From: Peromyscus leucopus
Lineage: Eukaryota > Chordata > Mammalia > Rodentia > Cricetidae
Reading direction: 5' to 3'
Length of the DNA stretch: 64,000 nucleotides
NCBI RefSeq assembly: GCF_004664715.2
Contig: NC_051070.1
Coordinates: forward strand, 68,186,700 to 68,250,699
In this document: piece after piece, positions 13,601 through 25,396 of the stretch
How positions within the stretch are numbered: position 1 is the first letter of the stretch
Layout: each line of letters begins with the position of its first letter
Translations under genes and position numbers: made by a program
The notes under the pieces: generated by a model
The model's input: the letters and a program-made list of their open reading frames with translations, nothing else
What the model was told of the DNA's origin: nothing
The model's database searches: none

Positions 13601-13902
13601 GAGGTAGTTTCGGGGCTAGGAGCAGTCAGAAGAGCAGAGTTACGAGTCTGAGCCCATCCGGCCTTTGAGCCTAGGTCCCCTTCCATGGCGTGCCCGGGCG
13701 GACTTGGCCTCACCTCCCCACGAGCGTTGCAGCGGACCAGGCGTCCGGCGTCCAGTTGCAGGTAGCGGGCGGCTGGCGGCAGAGAGGTGGCCAGAAGCGG
13801 CGTGAGCTGCTCCAGGGGAAACACCTGCGCGGAATCCCGCCTCAAGGCGCTCGCCAGCTCCTCGCGGGCCGCCAGGAAGGCCCGCTCCTCCTCCGCCGGC
13901 AT
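1627..13902 (-). CDS. Rnf31: E3 ubiquitin ligase RNF31 / HOIP, catalytic subunit of LUBAC (21 exons, complete)
   Basis: HOIP makes Met1-linked linear ubiquitin chains with HOIL-1 and SHARPIN in NF-kB and cell-death signalling. Coding exons, in transcript order: 13714-13902, 13469-13615, 13181-13336, 12911-12970, 12745-12814, 11698-11875, 10619-10997, 10182-10469, 9513-9761, 9236-9421, 8922-9128, 6457-6630, 6278-6376, 6097-6186, 4268-4382, 4037-4155, 3676-3789, 3466-3523, 2529-2625, 1764-1932, 1627-1680. The total is 3198 nt, 1065 aa. PUB domain about 1-180; three zinc fingers near 298-327, 348-371 and 406-428; UBA about 557-610; RING1 692-740; IBR about 772-834; RING2 from about 864 with the catalytic Cys at about 878 (GGCMHF); C-terminal LDD to the end. 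ATG at 13902 (MPAEEERAF) matches the known N-terminus. All introns are GT-AG and no breaks were seen. Confidence 0.97.
2181..2302 (-). repeat. CA-rich tract and B1 fragment
   Basis: An (AC)n/C-rich tract at 2181-2209 is followed by a partial antisense B1 at 2236-2302 in an Rnf31 intron. Confidence 0.6.
2807..2865 (-). repeat. B1 fragment
   Basis: Short antisense B1 remnant (CAGGGTCTCACTGCGTAGCT) in an Rnf31 intron. Confidence 0.5.
2933..3082 (-). repeat. B1 SINE
   Basis: Antisense B1 from the T-rich tail through GAGACAGGGTTCACTACG to AAGTGCTGGGATTAAAGG. Imperfect flanking copies of TCTAAAGGTCTT / TCTGGAGGTCTT suggest an old target-site duplication. Confidence 0.85.
5513..5690 (-). repeat. 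B1 SINE
   Basis: Antisense B1 with a long T/G-rich tail and the core GACCAGGCTGGCCTCAAACT. Rnf31 intron. Confidence 0.9.
5692..5981 (-). repeat. B2 SINE followed by an ID-like tail
   Basis: Antisense B2 (CATGTGGGTGCTGGGAACTG then CCCAGGTCCTCTGGAAG) to about 5911. A short tRNA-derived remnant follows to 5981. Confidence 0.8.
7119..7330 (+). repeat. ID/B4-type SINE
   Basis: A sense ID-like head (GGGACGCACCTCAGCTGGCAGAG) joined to a B1-like segment (TCTCAGTGCTCGGGAGGTGG). Strongly diverged. The neighbouring 6830-7118 and 7330-7560 of this Rnf31 intron show no clear element. Confidence 0.5.
7757..7962 (+). repeat. B2 SINE
   Basis: Sense B2: GGGCTGGAGAAATGGCTTGG through the B2 body, ending with AACAAATAAAAAAAATAAA. 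Rnf31 intron. Confidence 0.85.
8165..8300 (-). repeat. B1 SINE (diverged)
   Basis: Antisense B1: GAGTCTCATGTAGCTCTGGC to GTGCGCGCCACACACCGGGC. Rnf31 intron. Confidence 0.75.
8619..8763 (-). repeat. B1 SINE
   Basis: Antisense B1 with the core AGCCCAGGCTGGCCTGGAAC and the end CACCACCGCCCGAC. Rnf31 intron, 160 bp before an exon. Confidence 0.9.
9937..10106 (+). repeat. B1 SINE
   Basis: Sense B1 from GCCGGGCATGGTGGTGCACA to an A-rich tail. Rnf31 intron between the exons at 9513-9761 and 10182-10469. Confidence 0.9.
11207..11430 (-). repeat. B2 SINE
   Basis: Antisense B2: T-rich tail, AGAGGGCACCAGATCTCATT, then GCCACCTCTCCAGCCT at the tRNA-like end. Rnf31 intron. The flanking 11000-11200 and 11431-11690 are unique sequence with nothing recognised. 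Confidence 0.9.
12166..12400 (-). repeat. Poly-C tract, B1 fragment and truncated B2
   Basis: A C-run at 12166-12178 is followed by antisense B1 (12192-12290), which runs directly into an antisense B2 end (12291-12400, ending TCTCTCCAGCCC). The order suggests stacked insertions. Confidence 0.75.
12434..12670 (+). repeat. B2 SINE (diverged)
   Basis: Sense B2 beginning GAAATGGCTCAGCAGTTCAC and ending in a T/A-rich tail. Rnf31 intron. Confidence 0.7.
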
Positions 13903-14841
13903 CCCGAGAGCGGGGACAGGCTCAGCTTCGCTGTCCACCCGGGGACGGGCGCGGGCCGCGGGGCGCAGGGGCGCGCGGCGCCCCAGCAGCCGAGGTCACT
14001 CAAAGCCACCGCCCCGCTCAGCCCCAGGGCAGCGGCCAGGGAACAGGAAGTACTGGCAAAGAGGGCGGGACTGCGGACCGCGTTAGAGGAAGGGGCGGGC
14101 TCAGGGTGACGGAAGGGGCGTGATCCGGAAGGGAGGGGGCCAGGTTGCCGCCAATGAGGAAGCCGCGGCCCCGGTCCCTCCCCCAGGGCGACGGAACCTC
14201 TTCCCCCTGCCCAAGCCCTCCGCCCGCCCTGGGGCTCTCCCCGCCCCCGCGTGGGGTTAGTCTTGTTTTGCCCAAAGCGTTCCTTATCTTTATTTCCACG
14301 ATGTTGCTCAGTTCCAGTCCCCACCGGGGAAGCCCCACCTTACCGGGGACCCAACTCTGGCCGCCCTTAGCCCGGCTCAGGCGCGTCCCGCCTTCCTCCA
14401 GTCCGTCCCGAAGGCAAGGCCGCCCCTCTCCCCTGCTCCCTTCCATCCTGCCAGGCTGCCCCCTCTTCCGATCCTCCCTACTCTCCCGGATCCCACTCGG
14501 TCCCCTCCTTAAAGGCTAGCCTCAGGGAGCCCCACCCCCGGGCGCCCCCTTTCTGATTGTCCCACTCTTCTCCCCGTCCAGCGCCTCCCCTGGACGGCCC
14601 TTGGTGCAAGCTCCACCCTTCTCCCCGGGGCCGCCGCCGCGGCTCGGCCTCCGCTGTCCCACGCTCCCCTAGCCCCTCCCTCGGACATCCCCTCGGCTGG
14701 TGATGAGGCCAACGCCGCCCTTCCTAGGGGCAACTGGTTGGGAATGGCTGAAGGAGGACTATTGACTGTTGGTGGCCTGCCAGGAGGAGGGGGAACCGAG
14801 GGAAGGGGGCGTGGCTGAGGGGGGTGGGTCTGGGCCTGGAG
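13903..14841. promoter_or_regulatory. Divergent GC-rich promoter region of Rnf31 (-) and Psme2 (+)
   Basis: The two start codons are exactly 1 kb apart and face away from each other. The interval is very GC-rich with many CpGs. Seen in it: an ETS-like ACAGGAAGTA near 14044, CCGGAAG near 14125, a CCAAT box at 14151-14155 and several GC boxes. No TATA box was found near either start. No gene is supported inside it; the open frames seen here are products of GC richness. Confidence 0.7.
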
Positions 14842-14856
14842 AGTGAAAGCGAAAGC
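14842..14856 (+). promoter_or_regulatory. Psme2: ISRE / IRF-binding element of Psme2
   Basis: AGTGAAAGCGAAAGC. Its complement contains TTTCGCTTTCAC, a full match to the ISRE core TTTCNNTTTCNC. It ends 46 bp before the Psme2 start codon. PA28beta is known to be interferon-gamma induced; use of this site is inferred. Confidence 0.75.
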
Positions 14857-14902
14857 TGGGGCGGCGAGCCCCGAGAGTCGAAGAGCTAGCAAGTGGGGAA
14901 GC

Positions 14903-17900
14903 ATGGCCAAGCCTTGTGGGGTTCGCCTGAGTGGAGAAGCCCGTAAACAGGTAAATGGGAACCGGGGGCCAGGAAGAGGTGGGGAGTCCCGACGGAGATA
15001 AAACTGGGTGCTCCTGGGCACCGAGGCCCCTCGTGAGAACTCCCCCGACCGACCTATCTTTAGGGCATTCACTTCTGCTCAGGGGTTACCACTGCCCTGT
15101 CCTCTCGCCAGTCTGTGCACTCAGCAGGGTCTTCCAGGGGAAACTGGCATGGTGGGACAGGCTTGAGTCACAGTTGGGGGGCACCCGGTTGCGGGGGTGG
15201 GGTGGGCTCTTAGTCTTTACAACCGAACCCCCTAACCCACATCTGCTTGCTGCTGTCTGCAGGTGGATGTCTTCAGACAAAATCTTTTCCAGGAGGTAAG
15301 TCTTTGGATCCAAGCGATTCGACCCAGAATCCTAGCGCTAGACTCTAAGGGCCACAACCCTTGAGTAACCCCCAATTCACTCCACTTTTGGTCTCTCCTA
15401 ACCCTCATGCTTACTCGAGGTGATCGCTAATGATTGGTTTCCACTCCTAATCTGATCGCTCTTAGAACTCTCCCTGCCTTTGCCGCTTCCCCACCCTCTT
15501 TTGACCGAGAGGGAAAGGTGGTGCCCAGAGTACCCACAGCCCTTCTCAGGATGGGCGAGCCCCTTTGATTCCACGTCGGCAGTTTCCTCATTTGTGAGTC
15601 TGGGACTCGGTAGTTTCTAAGGGCCTGCTTCTCAAACATCTCATCGGACATCTTGTGTGATTGTTTTTTGTAATGTTAAACTCACAGGCTGATGACTTCC
15701 TCTCTACATTCTTGCCACGGAAAATCATATCCCTGAGTCAGCTCCTGCAGGTGAGTAGTAGTAAGACTCGTCTACCCCATCTCCTGGCCTCTCTCCCACC
15801 ACCTACAGGCTGGGAACTCAGGCCGGTACAAAGCTTGAACCTAGGTTGGGAAGGAGAGAGAAGATGGACCCTGAGAAGGGAATGGAGGGAAGGCTGTGGC
15901 TGACGAGGGGAGGAGACTGGGCAGTGCCTAAGAATAAATTCTGCAGGAGGATTCCCTCAATGTGGCTGACCTCTCCTCCCTCCGGGCTCCTCTGGACATC
16001 CCCATCCCAGATCCCCCACCCAAGGATGATGAGGTAAGGCATTCAGCGTGCAGAGGGTGGACTATAAACCATTGGAAATGACACCACTGTGGCCTCCGTG
16101 AGTCTCAAGCTGCTTTTCCCCCTTTGCCTTAGATGGAAACAGACAAGCAGGAGAAGAAGGAAGGTAATGGAGGACTGGGGGGCTGGGGAGAACATGGGTG
16201 CACTGATGTGGAACAACAAAAAGCCGTCTTTTTCATCTGTCTCCCTCGTTTCATAGTCCCTAAGTGCGGCTTCCTCCCCGGGAATGAGAAGCTCCTGGCC
16301 CTGCTTGCTCTGGTGAAGCCAGAAGTCTGGACTCTCAAAGAGAAATGCATTCTGGTAAGCCTGGGAACTGGAGGAGGTGGGAAGAAAAGCAAGGCAAAGC
16401 TATGGTCACTTCAGATCTTTCACCTAGAGACCCGGTTTTGAATAAGGGAACTTTGTTTTGTGTCTTGGATTTATGTATGTTTTTTAGTTGTGTGTGTGTG
16501 CACACAGGCATGTGTAGGTGTGTTTTCCATTGCATGCATATTTGAAGGCCAGAGGTCAGTACTTGGAGGGTGTTTTGGTTTTTTTGAAGCATGGCCTCGC
16601 TGAACCCGGAGCCTGCTGTCTTAGCTATCCTGGCTCACCAGGGAGCCTCCAGGATCTGCCTGTGTCGCCATCACACACTGCTCCCCCAGCACTGGGCTTA
16701 CACTGCACGCCACTGTGCCCGGCTTATGTGTGTGCTAACAGTTGGACTACAGGTCCTCGTGTATTTGTGTGCACTGCAAGCATTTTACCCACTCTCCTCC
16801 CCTTTGGGTGTAGATAGTCTTTGTTTTTCTCATTGGTTTGACGTCCGTCTGGTATCACAATGGTAGCTCTAAAATAAAGGACTGTGCTGTAGCTACCTCT
16901 GTAACCTCAGAACTTGTCATATTAGGTACACAGTATAGGTGATGTGATACAGTGAGTCGGTTTAAAAGCTTGAGCCCTAGAAAGAATCTAGATTCAAATC
17001 CTGATTCTGTCATTTACATAGGTCTCTTAGACATTCTGTGATTCCCTTGTTTCCCGTGTCAAATGGTACAGTAAGACTGAAGGCTTTGAAAGATTGCCAA
17101 TAATTAGATGAGATCAATAACTTACGGTATGGCACCTAGCGTGTAATAAGTGTCCAGTTAGACGTAGCTGTTATTAAGAAGTAGCATAATGGGGGGGGCG
17201 GGCAGAGGCAGAAGGAGCCTGTGAGGTCAAGGCCAGCCTGGTCTATATGTGGAGCTCCAAGACATCCAGGACTACATAGAGAAACCCTGTCTCAACAAAC
17301 AAAAGAATCTTCCACCTTCCTTTGTAAGAGAGAGATGGCTCAGAGGTTAAGAGCACTGGCTGCTTTTCCAGAGGACCCAGGTTTGATTCCCAGCAACCAC
17401 ATGGCAGCTCATAACTGTCTGTAACTCCAGTTCCAGGGGATCTGACACCCTTTTTTTTGGCCTATGTGGGTACCAGGAATGCACGTGGTGCATAGATATA
17501 CATGAAGCCAAAATACTCATACACATAAAAAAATAAAATAATGAAAAAATAATTTTTTAAAAAGTGGCATAAAAAGAATCCAGTAGGTTTGTTCAATGAG
17601 TGCCCCTTTTAACATAGATAATCACCTGGATCCAGCACCTGATCCCCAAGATTGAGGATGGAAATGATTTTGGGGTGGCAATTCAGGTAAGAGTTGGTGA
17701 CTGAAGACAGAGTGGGAAGAGACTGGGGACTGAGGGATGGAGCAAGGCATGGAACAGGAGGTAGGAGGAAGAGGGCATGGTAAAGGGCGGAGATGAAGTG
17801 TTCTCTTCGCTTCTCGTGTCCCTATAGGAGAAGGTGCTGGAGCGAGTGAATGCTGTCAAGACCAAAGTAGAAGCCTTCCAGACAACCATTTCCAAGTGAG

Positions 17901-18630
17901 AGCAGCTACAAGACCACAGGGACCCTACAGGGACGTTCCTGTAGGAGTCTCAAGCTAGGCAGTTCTGTCAGAACGGTGGGAGTCTGAGGGGTGGTCTGTG
18001 TGTGTGTACATCTCCTTTAACACACACGTTCCTTACTTACAGGTACTTCTCGGAACGTGGGGATGCTGTAGCCAAGGCCTCCAAGGAGACCCATGTAGTG
18101 AGTGCAGAGTCCACCGTTTAGCTGAGGCTGGCCAGGAGTGGGGGGAAGAGATCCTGTTTGTTTTGTTTTTGACTTGCACCATGTGGAAAATATTATTCTG
18201 AAAAGCAAAACTGGTTAGGGCTCCAACATCCTTGACCTTCTCTTTACTTAATTCTGTGTTTGTTGGTGCTGTCACGGGGCATATCTTCCAGTTAATCTCT
18301 CTTCTCTGAATGAGAAAACAAAATTACTGTCCTGACCTCCCCTGGTGCTGACTCAGTTTGCTTCCTGCTCCCCAGATGGATTACCGGGCCTTGGTGCATG
18401 AGCGAGATGAAGCAGCCTATGGGGAACTCAGGGCCATGGTGCTAGACCTGAGGGCCTTCTACGTGAGTGTGGAGTGAGCTCCTGAGGGAAGTGGATGGAA
18501 GGATGTGGGAAGCCAAGAACCTAACTTTGTTCTTCTGGCCTTCCTCCAGGCTGAGCTTTATCATATCATCAGCAGCAACCTAGAGAAAATCGTCAACCCG
18601 AAGGGTGAAGAGAAGCCGTCCATGTACTGA
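14903..18630 (+). CDS. Psme2: Proteasome activator PA28 beta (11S regulator), complete, 11 exons
   Basis: PA28beta assembles with PA28alpha into a heteroheptameric ring. The ring caps the 20S proteasome, opens its gate and favours MHC class I peptide production. Exons: 14903-14950, 15263-15295, 15688-15750, 15947-16033, 16133-16163, 16257-16354, 17618-17686, 17828-17895, 18043-18097, 18376-18462, 18550-18630. The total is 720 nt, 239 aa, the usual family length. Landmarks are [16 protein letters not shown], a proline-rich [13 protein letters not shown] linker, [33 protein letters not shown], and the C-terminal EEKPSMY that contacts the proteasome. The long KEKE stretch of PA28alpha is absent, as expected for beta. 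All splice sites are GT-AG. Confidence 0.98.
16485..16790 (-). repeat. B3-type SINE (old)
   Basis: GT-rich head, AAGGCCAGAGGTCAGTACTT, AGCACTGGGCTTACACTGCA, then CATTTTACCCACTC: the order seen in antisense B3-type repeats. Psme2 intron 6. The stretch 16800-17190 has nothing recognised. Confidence 0.55.
17190..17308 (+). repeat. B1 SINE (5' part missing)
   Basis: Sense B1 starting in a G-run: CAAGGCCAGCCTGGTCTATA to CCCTGTCTCAACAAAC. Psme2 intron 6. Confidence 0.8.
17325..17560 (+). repeat. B2 SINE
   Basis: Sense B2: AGAGATGGCTCAGAGGTTAA to an AAAAAAATAAAATAATG tail, ending 57 bp before Psme2 exon 7. Confidence 0.9.
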
Positions 18631-18648
18631 GCTAAGGACTAGAAGGAA

Positions 18649-18654
18649 AATAAA
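18649..18654 (+). terminator. Psme2: Psme2 poly(A) signal
   Basis: AATAAA 18 nt after the stop codon, so the 3'UTR is very short. Confidence 0.85.
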
Positions 18655-18762
18655 TGACTTATACTTTATAGATTCCCTCTGTTGTTCGTTCAGAGCATTT
18701 ATTGTGCCCCCTCTGTCAGTACACCAAGGAAACTGGATATGGTAATGAAGAGGGGAGAGGGT

Positions 18763-19150
18763 TGGCTGGAGGGATGGCACTTAGCTGTTCTTCCAGAGGA
18801 CCCAGGCTAGCTGCCCAGCACCCACAAAGTGGCTAATAACTGTCTGTAACTCCAGTTCCAAGGGGTCTGACACCCTTCTTTGACCTCTGTGGGCACCAGA
18901 TACCCACATAATACATAGATACACATGCAAGCAAACCACCCTTACTCATAAAATAAAAACAAAAAATTAAAAAGAAAATGGGAAAGGGTGCCAGGAAAGT
19001 GAGGTTGCGCGTGAGGCCCATTGTGTTCCTTCTAAAGAACAGGGTAGAGCAGGGCATGGGTAGCACACCTTCAATTTCAGCACTCAGGAGGCAGAGGTAG
19101 GTAGACCTCTGAGTTCAGGGCCACCCTGGTCTACATATCAGGTTGAAAAG
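18763..19150 (+). repeat. B2 then B1 SINEs
   Basis: Sense B2 at 18763-18975 (GGCTGGAGGGATGGCACTTA, A-rich tail). Sense B1 at 19046-19150 (GCAGGGCATGGGTAGCACAC). Psme2-Emc9 intergenic region. Confidence 0.85.
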
Positions 19151-19406
19151 GAACAGGGTAGAAGTTTGCGTGCCTTGTCAGCCATGCAGGTAACCTGTAG
19201 TTTGGAATACCACAAAGGTATTTCCATCTCATTTCAGGAGGGCTTCATGGTAAAGGTTATTTGGGCAAAGCCTTTGGAGGAGGAATTTGGCTTTGGATAG
19301 ATAGGGAAGCTTCGTGGCTATGGTGTGGGAATTAAGAACAGTTGTGGAGCTGGGAGCAAGGTTGGAGAGAAAATGAGGTTATTTTGAGATTTCTCAGTCC
19401 TGGCGG

Positions 19407-19416
19407 AGAGGAAAGG

Positions 19417-19484
<68 letters not shown>

Positions 19485-19662
19485 GTTTTTCGAGACAGGG
19501 TTTCTCTGTGTAGCTTTGCGCCTTTCCTGGAACTCACTTGGTAGCCCAGGCTGGCCTCGAACTCACAGAGATTCGCCTGCCTCTGCCTCCCGAGTGCTGG
19601 GATTAAAGGTGCTGGGATTAAAGGCGTGCGCCACCACCGCCCGGCAGAGGAAAGGTCTTTTA
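19407..19662 (-). repeat. Recent B1 insertion with 16-bp target-site duplication
   Basis: A T-run of about 65 nt followed by a nearly consensus antisense B1. AGAGGAAAGGTCTTTT flanks it at 19407-19422 and 19647-19662. A 15-bp tandem duplication (GTGCTGGGATTAAAG, 19594-19608 and 19609-19623) lies inside the element. Confidence 0.95.
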
Positions 19663-19785
19663 AAAAGACATTAAGGGAGAACATAACACCACCGGTGGGC
19701 ATTATTGGGGCGGGGAGTTGCCTTTCTATCTCTTGCCCGATCCCCCAGTCAGTTTCTGTCTTTACATCTGTTGTGTTTTTCTCCT

Positions 19786-19963
19786 TACTGGTGTGTGTGT
19801 GTGTGTGTATGTCTGAACGTATCCCACATGTGTGCTGGTGTCCATGAAGGCCTGAGGAGGGTGCTGGATCCCCTGAAAGCCGGAATTCACAGGCAGTTGT
19901 GAGCCACCTGCTGTGGGTGCTGGAAACAAGTTGAATGTGACTGCTGAGTCATCTCTGCAGCCA
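19786..19963 (-). repeat. B2-type SINE with (GT)n
   Basis: (TG)n at about 19791-19809, then a B2 antisense body ending GAGTCATCTCTGCAGCC. From 19965 to 20760 (about 800 bp before Emc9) I see only a short B1-like remnant near 20000-20090; the rest is unique. Confidence 0.75.
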
Positions 19964-20759
19964 AGTTCCTGAGACCGTTTCTGTTTGGTTTTTAGACAAG
20001 CTGAGGCCTAGGCTGGCCTCAGACACACCATGTAGCTGATGCTAACTTTGAACTCTTCCTCCTGGCTCCACCCTCTGGGTGGTGGGATTGCAGTATAGGA
20101 TTCTCTTCTGAGGTGGTGGAGACATTGGTTCCTCTGCTGGGTGGCTTGTTATAGACACTAAGGGACTTTTAAATTCAGGCTCTTGGCCTGTTTTAAAATA
20201 CGTCAAAAGAATGTGCTGCGTTCTTGTTAGTTTGGCAGTTGGAATTCAGTGCTCATGTATTACTTATCTATCCTTAAAGGGTCATGGACTTGTACTCTGC
20301 CTTAAAGGTGCTGCACTACGTTAAGGAAGCCAAAGGCCGGCCAGAGTTTGAGGTTGGGAAGATGAGGCTGCTGTTTTATCTATTGGTGCAGACCCACTCT
20401 TTAGTTGGAGCAAGGAGAACGGTTTTGTCGCCAAGGTTCTCAGGAACACCCAGCTAGTGGCCAGCCCTCCACCTAGCTGAAGCCAGTAGGAACAGGCAGA
20501 GCAGGTAAACAGCCCACCTGCAGTAACCCGCCCAAGTTGGAGCTAGATGAGGTGTCTCAGGGTCTGTTAAACCTAGGGCTTTCAGTTGAGAGATGGAGGC
20601 CAGCCTGGGCTAACTGAGACTTTGTGTGTCCTCCCTCTTAAACAAAACAAAACCCAAAGCATAAACCGGGTAGTTTAGCTAATAAGCCTGTGGGCAATTT
20701 TCTTTCCTTTGCCCTAATGCGTTCTTTCCAGTTCGCTGTAGGCCAAAGCAAGCCAAGAC

Positions 20760-21092
20760 AGATTTTAAAATCTCTGATTGGACAAAATGAGAGCGTCTTG
20801 TCCTATCAGAGAGCACCACGGAGGCGGGACTCTTGGCTAGGGTCTGACTCGGAGCCGGCCGGCGAGCAAGTGCGCCTGCCCGGGAGTGGTTAGAGGAGGC
20901 GGGGCTCAGCTCCCCGGGCTGTGTTTGGACCGAATATTGGCTCGTGTTGGGGGTAGGCTGTGCCGAGAGCTCGCCTGGTGTTAGACGCATCTTACACCTG
21001 AGTGAGGAGGTACAGGGCAAGGCCAATCTCGCTTGCCGTGGTGGGGAAGCCACACTGGTCGGGGTTCTGGGTGCCCCCCGGCCCCGTTCGCT
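20760..21092 (+). promoter_or_regulatory. Emc9: Emc9 CpG-rich promoter with CCAAT inverted repeat
   Basis: GC-rich region directly upstream of the Emc9 ATG. TCTCTGATTGGACAA at 20771-20785 carries a reverse CCAATCAG, the NF-Y type. It is mirrored by TTGTCCTATCAGAGA at 20798-20812. A second ATTGG lies near 20936. No TATA box is evident. Confidence 0.6.
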
Positions 21093-25220
<4,128 letters not shown>

Positions 25221-25238
25221 ACCAGAGGGTCAGAGTAC

Positions 25239-25244
25239 AATAAA
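25239..25244 (+). terminator. Emc9: Emc9 poly(A) signal
   Basis: AATAAA 18 nt after the Emc9 stop codon. It lies 26 nt from the opposite-strand Psme1 signal. Confidence 0.85.
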
Positions 25245-25270
25245 GAGATGGGCTGGTGGGCGACCATGTA

Positions 25271-25276
25271 TTTATT
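25271..25276 (-). terminator. Psme1: Psme1 poly(A) signal
   Basis: TTTATT on the plus strand (AATAAA on the minus strand), 120 nt past the Psme1 stop. Cleavage would fall at about 25240-25260, inside or next to the Emc9 3' end. Confidence 0.85.
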
Positions 25277-25396
25277 GTGTTTGGGAGGCAGAGTAAGGGA
25301 GAAACCCCAGCAGGAAGAAGATTGGGTCCAGTCTAGAGTTCCTGGTGAAGAGCAGGAAGGTCTCTGTTGTGCCCTTCAGAGAACGAGAGAGGGGCC

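Noticed and set aside
13842..15072. Overlapping 140-190 codon frames on both strands between Rnf31 and Psme2
   Set aside because: Promoter CpG-island composition, with no family match and no splice logic.
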